This document shows positions 1 to 8,682 of a DNA stretch of 25,000 nt, piece by piece. A model generated the notes under the pieces. The model did not search any database and was not told where the DNA came from. It worked only from the letters and a program-made list of their open reading frames with translations. Source of the DNA: Takakia lepidozioides (lineage: Eukaryota > Streptophyta > Takakiopsida > Takakiales > Takakiaceae); assembly GCA_030704615.1 (NCBI GenBank), contig JAKLZA010000091.1, forward strand, positions 1-25,000, given 5' to 3'. Position numbers and translations under genes: made by a program. Each line of letters opens with the position of its first letter. Positions within the stretch are counted from its first letter, which is position 1.

Positions 1-609
1 GTTGTCACTTATTCATTGAGTCAAGGGTATAAGGTGGATAAGACGCTCATAAAAACCATATTAGGGCTAGAAATCTTAGGAGAGTCTGCAGACTTTGCAA
101 CGTATGGGATAAATGTCAATCTTTGGACTAGTAGAACTTACTTGTAGAGATATTTGTGAGGGATGATGTGAAGGTGAAGTATCCTTCAATGGTGCCGACA
201 TTGGAAATTTGGCTACATATTATTTTTTGTGTCATCAAGAATGAGAAAAATTGTTGCATGTGCAACTAGGGCCACATATAAGAAATGAGGTTGAATTAAG
301 AGACCAATGGACATACAACAGTTGATCGAAGCAATGGTAATCCCCATTGACAAGTCTTTCAAGACGTAGCAAAATCAGTTAAAGGAATTGCATGCTGCCG
401 CTGTTCACATTGATCATTCACAGACAATGGTGATTCATGTTATGGGAGATGTAAGCAACCAGGATCAGTTGACTTGCATAGATTGACATGATATGTTTTA
501 TTTAGCGAATGAGCATTAGAATAATTGGGACGATGGCGTAAGACCAGGAGTTGAAATGAAATGTTTGTGTGAAGATGCAAAGACTATTTGGTACTAAGGA
601 ACCTAGAGA
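1..609. other. Unassigned decayed sequence
   Basis: No open frame of useful length and no RNA gene are visible. The stretch just upstream of the possible gypsy pol end may belong to the same decayed element, because a frame around 310-440 reads as a run of ordinary codons with scattered stops. I cannot tie it to a named domain. Confidence 0.3.
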
Positions 610-895
610 TTGAAACCACAATTAAATGGAAGAAAGGGAGAAATGAGTTATAAGTGTTCATCATGATTGGGATAAACCCAAGTTTGTAGGATCTTATGAA
701 CGTTGTTTTATAGATTAGGTGCAATTGTATCCAAATTGGGAAGTTTGAACATAGTTGAAGAGAAGATATCGACATATCATTACTAAAGAGGATTTTGACA
801 AAATTGAAATGATGGAGCCTACAGTGGGAGTAATGTTACTCCTTTGAGAGTTCGAGCAAGTTTGGCTTTTTGCCATTGTACAAGGAGGGGAGCAT
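610..895 (+). pseudogene. Possible Ty3/gypsy pol C-terminal relic with polypurine tract
   Basis: Read with stops ignored, the plus strand gives WDKPKFVGSY, then a VQLYPNWEV stretch, then RRYRHIITKEDFDKIEM. This resembles the end of Ty3/gypsy integrase in spacing: a KF..GPY segment, a VQL segment, and a basic RLK.Y-type segment followed by an acidic tail. The frame has stops at the codon after CFID and at two codons between WEV and LKRRYRH. A purine-rich run ending in AAGGAGGGGAG lies at 881-892, where a polypurine tract before a 3' LTR would be expected. No LTR partner was found in the window. This is a weak, similarity-by-eye call; it could be another decayed coding relic. Confidence 0.3.
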
Positions 896-1300
896 GAAGA
901 AATAAGGATGGGCTTGATACTCTTCCGTATAATTGGCCGAAGATATCAATGAAGTTTTTCTCATTCCAAGAGTATTATAATGGTTATAAGTGTTATAATG
1001 TTATGGCTTCCGTTGTCCAAAATTATTTTTTATTCCGTAAAAATAATATTTGGGGCGACCACAATAGCTATGGTCATAAACAATCAGTCCCGGAGGAGAT
1101 GTTTGGTGGAGTCAAGGCGTATTTCATCTACTTATGAGTGTTACAATTTGCAATAGCTCAGCATATTCTGATGTAAGTCAAGGTTTGGCCATCGGAATGT
1201 CTAATCTAGTTGTTGTGCTCTCTATGATAAAATGGTGCTGGAAGATGAGAAATCAAATTGATAATGACTGTATAGGTGTAGCTGTTGAAAGTCTTGCTAA
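896..1300. other. Unassigned sequence
   Basis: Two short open frames of about 60 and 80 codons run through here on the plus strand. Neither shows a domain, and the only repetitive feature is the LDK-type peptide repeat at the end of the second one, which belongs to the repeat family described at 1300-1740. If the purine tract at 881-892 is real, this is where a 3' LTR would lie, but no LTR ends are recognisable. Confidence 0.3.
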
Positions 1301-1740
1301 AACTAATAGTTTCAATCATGAAAATGATTGTCTTGATAAAAATGATGGTCTTGATAAAGATAATGGCCTTGATTGATATTTGCTTTTAACGTTTTCAAAT
1401 GTCTCCAAACTATGCTTTTGCTCTATTTATCATCTTTAGTTTCCATTTTTTGTGGTGCTTGGACCAATAATTTAACTCCTATGAGTTGAAACTAAACTCC
1501 GTGTTTTTTATTACAAGAGTTCATCCAATACCTAATGTTACACTTGATGGCAACAAGATCCCTTGAGTTTATACAATCTCCCTTCATTAGATGTTCATTT
1601 TTATTTAACACCCCTATAGTGTTATATATGTCATTGTTAGCTGTGTTTTGACGTTTGACATTTGATGTCCAGCCAAAAATTTGGTGTTTGATTTATGGAC
1701 ATTTGTAGTAAAGCTCAGATTACTTCCACCGATCTATGTT
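1300..1740 (+). repeat. Diverged copy of the foldback repeat family (right-arm orientation)
   Basis: This stretch aligns in order with the right arm of the foldback at about 4780-5200. Shared blocks include CTTGATAAA-type repeats, then GATATTTG and TTTT, then a TATGAGTT/CTATGATC block, then TACACTTGATGGC followed by ACAA. Further on, TCATTGTTAGCTGTGTTTTG at about 1632 matches TCAATATCAGTGATTTTGTG in the arm. It is clearly more diverged than the two foldback arms are from each other, so it is an older copy. On the minus strand it reads NFVAIKCN-like (LVAIKCNIRYW), a peptide also readable in the right arm, which suggests the family once encoded protein. Confidence 0.55.
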
Positions 1741-2158
1741 AAATCTCCCCACGTCCTTTTCCAATACCCTATCCACTCACCAATCTTACTTGTGTACTCG
1801 AATTAAAAATGGTTATCTTTGAGTAGTATAGAAAATTCGATTGATGAAATTCTTCTATAAATGAGACACACTTATAGTTTCCAATTTTTCTGAGATATGG
1901 GAATTTGAAAATGCCTACAAAAATAAATATTTCTTTGTGCTGGACAACGGAGTATTCCATAAAGTACTATGGAAGTTAGAACTATAAGATAATTGTCTGC
2001 ATGTGTTGCCGACATTTACAGCATGGTGCTCATTCAATGAGAGATTATCATATATTTCATAGGTTATATCATCATGTCTAATTTCTTGATTGTCTTTTTT
2101 TGTAATATATTTTTTTAATCATTTCTTTGTTGTCAATTTCTGACATTGACATGTTTGT
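1741..2158. other. Unassigned AT-rich sequence
   Basis: Nothing recognisable beyond a short minus-strand frame of about 60 codons. A short block around 1943-1955 (GGACAACGGA) is an inverted match to one near 1010-1020 but is too short to be called a repeat. Confidence 0.3.
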
Positions 2159-2523
2159 TTAAATAGGTAGTGCAATTAGAGGATTTCTCGCAATCAGTAG
2201 TATCAAAGCCTGAGTTTTTTCCTCGCCACTATTCAGTTTCCCGTCTGCCATTCTCTTCCTACAGTTCTTTGCAATATGACCAACTTTCTTGCAATAAAAA
2301 AATTTGGCCTTAAATTTCTTCTTTTTGTTTGTAGGAGAACTTGACGATCCTTTGATTGATAGACTACTGAGACTTGTATTACTAAACTTATTTGCTTCTG
2401 ACATAAACTTCTTCTTATTTGAGTTAATTATCTTTTTACCAACAAACAATGCAACACTCTTAGAGGTTGTGCCATGAAGACCATCATCTTTATCAAGACC
2501 ACTATTTTTATCAACTTATATCG
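2159..2523 (-). pseudogene. Ty1/copia Gag C-terminal relic with damaged zinc knuckle
   Basis: A minus-strand frame encodes a lysine- and serine-rich linker followed by FFYCKKVGHIAKNCRKR. This is the CX2CX4HX4C zinc knuckle typical of Ty1/copia Gag, which binds retroelement RNA in virus-like particles. The first cysteine is replaced by phenylalanine (codon 2300-2302); the other three ligands, the glycine before histidine, and the basic RKR tail are present. The frame stays open upstream of the first methionine (2449) through LFVGKK, TTSKSVA and an LDKDDG segment, so the ATG is probably not a true start. It ends at a stop at 2159. No protease, integrase or RT follows on the minus strand, so this is an isolated fragment. 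Confidence 0.65.
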
Positions 2524-2960
2524 AGATCTTTCCTTCCTAATTCTGCTATTAATATCCTATGAACCACGGTCCACCCCTTTTTGTAAAACTTGAATATAGT
2601 TTGGCAACAATCCACCATTTCTTACGGAAAACAATGAAATATGTGTTGTAATATGTATATAAGACCATGATAGACAATCAGACTGTAGTGAAATAATTTA
2701 TTGAACATTTATGATAGCTTAGGTAGTAAAGGCACCTAAACTGTAGTACTCATTTTTGGATGTTATATACAAAGTGTAGTCGCATAGTCACCTTGGATTA
2801 AGTTTAGATGGTTATGTGGTGTTGGGAGCACTACAACAGTGAGCAAAATGGGGCAACGGTGTTGTGAGGATGTGACATATTTTCTGGACGTTGTTATCAG
2901 AAGTCGCCACTAGTAGTGCGGAGCAACGCGAGGCCCTAGTTCTAGTAACGACTGAAGGTC
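2524..2960. repeat. Older copy of foldback central segment
   Basis: Blocks at 2570-2602 (GGTCCACCCCTTTTTGT, then AACTTGAATATAG) and 2905-2950 (CACTAGTAGTGCGGAGCAAC and the following CGAGGCCCTAG) match, in order, the central part of the foldback at about 4335-4400 and the reverse complement of 4430-4460. A block at 2612-2640 (CACCATTTCTTACGG, AAACAATGAAAT) matches the arm sequence around 4555-4575 reversed. The blocks are separated by unrelated sequence, so the copy is rearranged. Confidence 0.45.
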
Positions 2961-3236
2961 GGAGACTAGTTTTAGCGTAGAGCGGAAATAAGGTGTCATA
3001 GCACCACGTCGTAAGCCACATCATCATCTTTATTTTTCTTAGACTGCCCAAAGTACCCGAAAAGAAAACCGCAAAATGCAACCTCCTGAAATGACGTACC
3101 TGTTGGAAGCCCTTCAGAGTAGACAAATCGTCAGTGTGAATCGAACAATTCTTCATCTCTCAAGCCCTCAGACAAAGTTTTCTTTAAATTGGAGGATATC
3201 TTATATATATGTGAGTACATGAATAAGGTTAATGAC
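2961..3236. other. Unassigned, GC-richer block
   Basis: This block looks noticeably less AT-rich than its surroundings. The minus strand is open for 114 codons across 2812-3156, but the product has no recognisable domain and overlaps the repeat-derived sequence at 2905-2950. It is not supported as a gene. Confidence 0.3.
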
Positions 3237-3278
3237 TTGACAGCTTATTAGCAGAGGGCTTGCATAGATTTGGAGTAG

Positions 3279-3600
3279 ATGGGTGGAGACAATTTAAATT
3301 TCACAAAAAAAGTTCAAAAGTCTAAAATAAAAAATTCCGATCCGACTGTTTCGACTTCAAACAAATGGCACAACATCACTGACAGTGACCTTTACAATAC
3401 CATTGAAATTATCAACAAAAAAGGCGAAAAGGTAAGTGAGAGATTTACAAGATATTGGCGAAATGTTTGAGGGAAAAAACACAACATTTCTTTCCAGATC
3501 ATAGGAGTCAAATTGTTGGCCAAAGCTCCTTTACACGTAGAAAATACGGATTATGTTTTAACCGTAGTTTGGATAAATTTTTAAACAAACTGTGTAAAAT
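3279..3600 (+). pseudogene. Unknown protein relic with intron-like segment (left arm)
   Basis: The left arm is open from 3279 for 63 codons and includes SNKWHNITDSDLYNTIEI. The frame then crosses a sequence shaped like a short intron: GAAAAG followed by GTAAGTGAGAG near 3431, and TTCTTTCCAG ending at 3498. Beyond the acceptor, a frame reads IIGVKLLAKAPLHVENTDYV before stopping. The inverted copy at 4900-5215 repeats the same peptide on the minus strand, including NKWHKITDIDLYNTIEIL, but lacks the GTAAGT donor. A more diverged version can be read at 1380-1740 on the minus strand. I do not recognise the protein; three copies sharing one reading frame argue that it once encoded something. Confidence 0.4.
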
Positions 3601-3756
3601 ATTGAAAATAAATATCAATATCAAGATAATTATTTTTAATCATGATGATCATTTTCTGTGAAGATAATTATCTTTTATCAAGACAATAAAATTAAATAAT
3701 GAGCGACCGGAAAGATATAAACAACCGACTTCCGATCCAAACGAAACAAATGCTAA

Positions 3757-4162
3757 CCCGCATCCTGCGAGTTCGAACGTAATATTAATTGGAAGCACAT
3801 AAAGTCCTCCACAAAGTCTTCACGGCTTCATTACAGATAGATTAATCCTAAGAGGTCATTATGCAATGATCTTATGGCCTTTTTAGGATACTCTGCAATT
3901 ACACCATCATCCGGTGGTTTCCTAGAGTAGTGCTTAAGTCTTCATAGGTGCTCCCTCCTTAGGTCTAGAGCAGATTTGGTCTTCAAACCTCTCTGAGGGG
4001 TCATGGTCGCTCATTCACTGTCAACGGTGTGTGTGCCTTATGGTGTAATCGGGGTTTTAATTTTTTTCCCACAATATTTATAAATAAAATTAATCAGGGC
4101 CTCTGTCCCCTGTTCACTTAAATAAAAAAAAAAAACTAAACTAAACTAAACTAAACTAAATT
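3757..4162 (+). mobile_element. SINE-like retroposon in left arm of foldback
   Basis: This segment of about 405 bp interrupts the left arm between AAATGCTAA and the GAAGGGAAAAATAC block. The right arm and the related motifs at 6844, 6927 and 6996 are uninterrupted at that point, so the insertion is well defined. It begins with CCTGCGAGTTCGAACG, similar to a tRNA B box for RNA polymerase III, and ends with an A-run followed by five ACTAA-type repeats. No A box is visible, so it may be 5' truncated. Near the 3' end, CAGGGCCTCTGTCCCCTG can form a small hairpin. A LINE 3' end is the main alternative. Confidence 0.5.
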
Positions 4163-4899
4163 AACCGAAGGGAAAAATACAGAAAAGAGGGTTCAACTCT
4201 CCCTCACTTCTTGGGCATAGATAGAGGTAGTTGCATCAAACAATGAAATACGGAGACGTGACATTGTAGCTTCATCAACACTGTCATTCTTTTTCCAAAA
4301 AACAATGAAATATAGGATGTGTGTATGTAACACCATGGGGATGACCCACCTTTTTTTGTGAAAATTGAACATAGTTTTCAGAATTCGTCGCTAGTAGTAG
4401 TACTATTAAACCATCCACAATGTGCATAACCTCACTAGGGGTTCGTGTTGCGCCACACTACTAACGACGAATTTTGAGAACTACGTTCAATGTTCACAAA
4501 AGGGGCGGGGTCATCCGCATGGTGTTATATACACACATCTCGTGTTTCATTGTTTCGCTCAAGAAGAATGGTGGAGTGTTGCCGAAGCTATCATGTCACG
4601 TCTCCGCATTTCAGTATTTGATGCATCTACCTCTATGTATGCCCAAGAAGTGAGGGGGAGTTGAACCCTCTTTTCTGTATTTTTCCCCTTGTTTAGTATT
4701 TTTTTCGTCTGGATCAGAAGTCAGTTGTTTATATCTTTTTCGTCGCTCATCATTTAGTCTCTCATCATTTAGTTTTATTGTCTTAATTAAAAATGATCGT
4801 CTTGATAAAATATAATTGTCTTCATTAAAAATAATCGTCTTGATATTGATATTTGTTTTCGATGTTTTACACTTTGTTCAAAGATTTATCAAACTATGG

Positions 4900-5222
4900 T
4901 ATTAATATAATCCGTATTTTCTACGCGTAAAGGAGCTTTGGCCAACAGTTTGACCCCTATGATCTGGAAAGAAATGTCATGTTTCTTCGCTCGAGATTTT
5001 GCCAATATCTTATATTACACTTGATGGCTACAAAGTTTCACGCATTAACAGACAATCCACTAATTTTCTCTCCTTTTTCGTTGAGAATTTCAATGGTATT
5101 GTAAAGGTCAATATCAGTGATTTTGTGCCATTTGTTTGAAGTCGAAACAGACGGATCGGAATTTTTCATTTTGGACTTTTGAACATTTTTTGTGAAATTT
5201 AAACTGTCTCCATGTCTTCACA
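4900..5222 (-). pseudogene. Unknown protein relic (right arm copy)
   Basis: On the minus strand this repeats the left-arm peptide: FTKNVQKSKMKNSDP, SNKWHKITDIDLYNTIEI, then LNEKGEKISGLSVNA before a stop. Here the frame continues past the point where the left arm has its GTAAGT donor, and the sequence reads on through NFVAIKCNIRYWQNL. This segment is missing from the left arm, so the two arms differ by a deletion of about 35 bp around the donor-like site. The same NFVAIKCNIRYW-type peptide occurs at 1520-1570. It may be that the intron-like shape of the left arm is a by-product of that deletion. Confidence 0.4.
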
Positions 5223-5250
5223 AAACTGTACGAAGGGGACAATGAGATGT

Positions 5251-6390
5251 CAGCTTTATATTGCATACCACTGGCCATGGAATATCAACCCTTAAAATTG
5301 GTTGTGGGTGTACTCTCCTCATGGTGGTTTGGTCGAAGAACAGATGAAACAAACTAGCACAGTTGTGTGTACTTCTTAGTGGTTTTGATATATTTTCGGC
5401 CCAGGATGACTACCTGATCAATGTTTCTATAGAGGATTGCTAGTAGGTATGTTCAATTTCCTGCCACACATCCAACTCGTACCACCCTCCTACAAATGTT
5501 CTTGAATGCCATCATATATACCTCTCTTTTAGACGAAAACTTGGTTTGTTGAAGGGTGGTCGGATGTTAACTATTTTGTTTTCCCAGTCCAATTAATTCA
5601 TATTTATTATTTTGGATCGCACAAGGGGAACAAAAATTAGATACTTAAATTGTTATTCATCACGAAATCTCAAGCTATATCCAGAGAATTATAATAACTC
5701 CTCATTGGGATTTGGTTTATTCCCTATTCATGACCGCATGCCCACATACCTCAATCATGAGGTAGACATTAAATTAAACATTGAACCATCATGACCAAAT
5801 AGAGAACAACCACATTATTTCACATGTCTTGGCTTTCACTCAATTATTTCCCATTGTCCTTTTTTCACTTTCTCACTTCATCATCATTTTTTTTTTTTTT
5901 TTCTAGAGCAGCTCTTTTCTTTTCTTTTCTTTTTCTAGACGGTACACTCCCGTCCATCGTTCCAGATTCCTTGAGGTGGTTCATTGTTCATCTTTGTGCA
6001 CCATTCAATTTCCATCCGTTTTAGCCAACCATGTAACATTGGTCATAGAAATATTTCCTTAAATGTTCATAAAATCCTAAATATGGATATGTCAAATTTG
6101 TCAATTGTTTCGAAATACGAATATCTAATCAATAAAAGAACTAACTACTATACTTTTAGCTTAAATTAACCCAATTAATAATAAAAGTTTCAATTAAACA
6201 TTTAACATTGGACATGAGAGATATAACCAGGACAGGGCACTAAACTAAAATTAGAAAGCAGCTGTTATACAAATCCATGGGCTTCAGTTCAAAACTTGTT
6301 ATAGGATGTTTGTGAGTTATTTGCATGATATGTTCTTTCTGGAATGTCTCTTTTGTAAAATAACATTGTAGAGAAGTGCAGCGTAGTTTG
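5251..6390. other. Unassigned AT-rich sequence
   Basis: No gene is supported. Short open frames of 60-66 codons occur but have no recognisable content and no shared homology in the window. A T-run of about 17 bases starts near 5888 and is followed by TTTTC-type repeats to about 5935. Confidence 0.4.
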
Positions 6391-6620
6391 ATAAATCATT
6401 GAACAAACTGTGTACAACATTGAAAATAAATATCAATATCAAAACCATTTATCAAGACAATTATTTTTTATCAAGACAATTATTTTCATCAAGAAGATCA
6501 TCTTTTATCAAGATAATTATCTTTTATCAAGACAATCATTTTATATCAAGACAATTAATTTTTGTTAAGACAATCATTTTATATCAAAATAATGATTTTT
6601 ATCTCAACAATTATAGTTAT
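6390..6620. repeat. Foldback-family copy with tandem TATCAAGACAAT array
   Basis: The start, GATAAATCATTGAACAAACT followed by TGAAAATAAATATCAATATC, matches the left arm at 3570-3625. A degenerate tandem array then runs from about 6447 to 6600, with a unit of 17-21 bp based on TATCAAGACAATTATTTT and about nine copies. On the minus strand the units read as NxCLDK, the same LDK-type peptide repeat seen at 1319-1376 (plus strand) and 2478-2523 (minus strand). This suggests the array grew from a coding repeat. Confidence 0.65.
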
Positions 6621-6779
6621 CAATTCTATCAAAATTGCCAATGTACACATAAATACCATTATTTATTTGTAAGAAATAAAAACTTACATATATGTATAAC
6701 TTTAACTTAATATGGAAAAATAAATTGCTAATGGTAAGAGACAGAGAAAGTATGCTTTAAACAAAGAGAAACTAATATA

Positions 6780-7015
6780 GATTTAAACATCCATTTCAAA
6801 CCACGGAAATACAATCTCAATCAACTCCTAATCCAGACGAAACAAATGCTAAACGAAGGGAAAACTGCAACATCTACAACAAATCACGGAAATAAAATCT
6901 CAACTAACTTTCGATCCACACGAAATAAATGCTAAACAAAGGAAAAAAATACAGACTAGAAAATCCACAACAAACCACAAATCCAAATGAAACAAATGCT
7001 AAACGAAGGGACAAA
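6780..7015. repeat. Short tandem repeat of about 70-80 bp, three copies
   Basis: A unit containing CCACGGAAATA, an AATCTCAACTAACT segment, GATCCACACGAAA and AAATGCTAAACGAAGGG occurs three times, with the last motif at about 6844, 6927 and 6996. The spacing is about 83 and 69 bp, and the third copy is shortened. The same unit occurs once in each foldback arm (around 3730 and 4690), in the same order relative to the TATCAAGACAAT repeats. Confidence 0.65.
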
Positions 7016-7133
7016 TATGCATTCCAAAAAACCAATATCCATTGATCAAAGATCAAATATGTGTTACACAAATCCCAACTTCATTACAGACAAAAATAAC
7101 AAAAAAAAACAACTGAAAAGAAACAAAAGCTAA

Positions 7134-7445
7134 TGTATTGCAGTCCTGCAAAAGAACCAAAGAATAATCTACTCCCACCAGAAATATGCTAGGTTTTATT
7201 TATCTAATTTTAACGAATACATTAGCAATGCGACTTTCAATAACATATATTGTTGTGTTTGCCGCAAAGATAGAGCAACCTCTAATGGAGAATCGATGAA
7301 TTACGAAGGCGAAATCTTAAAACACATGAAAAAGTGGCTAAGTCTACAAGTAGAAAATCACTTAAAAGAATATATTATCCTAGAACACGTTCCGGAAGAA
7401 TTGATAAAAGACACAATTTTTTTTTTAAAAATAAAAAAATATTAA
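7134..7445 (+). pseudogene. Helitron Rep piece 1: N-terminal Cys segment
   Basis: The frame is open from 7134 to a stop at 7443-7445. It reads HQKYARFYLSNFNEYI and then IYCCVCRKDRAT, matching the ARF...F...C..C.R pattern found before the DUF6570 segment in Helitron proteins. A KKW and a VENHLKEYIILEHVPEELI stretch follow. The end runs into homopolymer A/T sequence (7415-7450), where the frame is lost; the next piece is in another frame. No credible start codon is visible, so the true N-terminus is unknown. Confidence 0.6.
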
Positions 7446-7455
7446 AAAAAATCAA

Positions 7456-7812
7456 TTGGATGAATTAAATGGGTTGTTACTGAACAAACGAGTAATATCA
7501 AATATTGCACGTACCATCTTCATTTGTAAAGACTGTAGTTCCAGCTTGAAAAAAAACAGAATGCCAAAGTTTGCACTAGCTAATGGTTTGTGGATCGGAA
7601 AAGTTCACAACATTTTGCCAAAGATAACCATGGCTGAAGAAGCATTAATAGCCAGATATCAATGTCGTGTTATGTTGTTGAAATTACGATATATAAATAA
7701 AGGTGGAAAGGGACAACAAGCATTAAGATGAATTTTAGTAAGTTTTGCTCAAAATCCAAGTCGTGCGATTGAAGTGCTGAACAAATTGTCACCACCGTGT
7801 GAATTTATCTGA
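7456..7812 (+). pseudogene. Helitron Rep piece 2: DUF6570-like core
   Basis: This is the clearest piece. It reads LDELNGLLLNKRVI, then CKDCSSSLKKNRMPKFALAN and GLWIGKVHNILPKITMAEEA, followed by LIARYQCRVMLLKLRY, in family order. Here the CxxC, the PKFALAN and the EEALIAR motifs are conserved. A TGA at 7729-7731 interrupts the frame, after which VSFAQNPSRAIEVLNKL continues in the same frame. The first codon of the open stretch is TTG within DELNG, so it is not a start. Frame changes at about 7805. Confidence 0.8.
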
Positions 7813-8212
7813 TATTGTTGTTGTTCACTTCGTCGGTACTTCACATTCACATGTTGTAAAAATTTATAATTTGCTATACATACGTAGATTTGCAGTAACG
7901 CCACGGTTAACATGTTTGAAAAACAATCACACGTGATACAATGACGTTGAAATTGATACCAACATATAGGATGGTCTACCAGAGAATGATATTCCACCAT
8001 CAATCTTGAGATCGTTGTTTGAATCCACGGATATTGACTTTGCCAACGTTGAATATCGTACCAACATAATGGATTTGCACAATAAAAAAACGGCAAGTAA
8101 TAAAGACGACCCGACTATTCAATCCGTGATAGACACCTCCAGACTCATCGATTTTGACAGAATAGACATAAAACACGATGACCTAATCTCCAATGCCCTA
8201 CATGGATTGTAA
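7805..8212 (+). pseudogene. Helitron Rep piece 3
   Basis: One frame carries LSDIVVVHFVGTSHSHVVKI, then YNLLYIRRFAVTPRLTCLKN, a stop at 7934-7936, YNDVEIDTNI, a stop at 7967-7969, and then LPENDIPPSILRSLFESTD. These match the VVHFVGTSH, LYVRR.VV..AL.WL..N and D.IP motifs of this Helitron type. It closes with NALHGL before TAA at 8210-8212. Two point stops in an otherwise readable frame point to neutral decay. Confidence 0.75.
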
Positions 8213-8254
8213 CTATAATAGAACATGTACTTGTTATACACGCATGAAACCGAA

Positions 8255-8489
8255 ACGGTAAACGAATATGAATCCAAAACTGATCTCGTGCATGTTTCCA
8301 AAATTATTTTTGTTTGGAATTGACGTCACCGAAATAAAAAGTTGTCCAATTAAATTAACTTTGGAAGCCCACATTGAGTATTTGATGAGTCTAATTGACA
8401 TCCATCACGACTTTTTAAAACACCACTTATTTCCATTTTTCATGTTCAATTTGATACACGTCGACAGATATATCTGGACGCAAAAATGA
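8255..8489 (+). pseudogene. Helitron Rep piece 4: MFP.LF.FG segment
   Basis: TVNEYESKTD is readable from 8255 in one frame. The sequence then continues in a second frame as CMFPKLFLFGIDVTEIK, then LTLEAHIEYLMSLIDIHHDF and LFPFFMFNLIHVDRYI. This follows the family order VNEY..TD, MFP.LFP.G.GG, L..EAH..WLL.Y.D.RFR.H. A frameshift of one base lies at about 8280. Usual Helitron residues such as the PYG of LFPYG have changed to LFG. Confidence 0.7.
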
Positions 8490-8674
8490 TAATGTCGAGA
8501 TCGTCATTTGAAAGTGAAACACAACTCCTTAATAATATCCATTCCGCAGACTTTAATGACATAATAGATTATGTTAAAATAATAAATAATAAACCGAAAA
8601 TACAAAAATTATTGCGACACTTGAAAGTAACAAATAAACACGTAATGGCATTTGGACGCAATCGTACAATATAA
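8486..8674 (+). pseudogene. Helitron Rep piece 5
   Basis: The frame reads MSRSSFESETQLLNNI, then KIQKLLRHLKVTNKHVMAFG and RNRTI, corresponding to the stretch with L..L.P.D, then LLRHL..V...VMGS..SR in the family. It overlaps the end of the previous piece by four bases in a different frame, which marks a frameshift at 8486-8489. Confidence 0.65.
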
Positions 8675-8682
8675 AGAAAAAC

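Larger units (their letters stand above)
3237..5250. mobile_element. Foldback (long inverted repeat) element
   Basis: The sequence from about 3237 reappears as its reverse complement ending near 5250. Arm correspondences: 3279-3420 with 5080-5215, 3490-3690 with 4780-4985, 3690-3756 with 4690-4755, 4163-4260 with 4580-4690, and 4319-4400 with 4450-4540. The arms meet around 4420-4440 with only a short spacer. The arms differ by substitutions and small indels, so this is an established structure, not a cloning artefact. Known foldback and some Mutator-like elements have long inverted repeats like this; which class applies here is not shown. Read-through transcription would give a long hairpin RNA, a possible siRNA source (inference). 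Confidence 0.8.

Noticed and set aside
240-310. Possible CCHC zinc knuckle (CCMCN, stop, GHI)
   Set aside because: The spacing between the second Cys and His is one residue short, the last Cys is absent and the frame has stops.
7749-8096. Minus-strand open frame of 115 codons
   Set aside because: It is the antisense of Helitron pieces 2 and 3, which match a known family on the plus strand.
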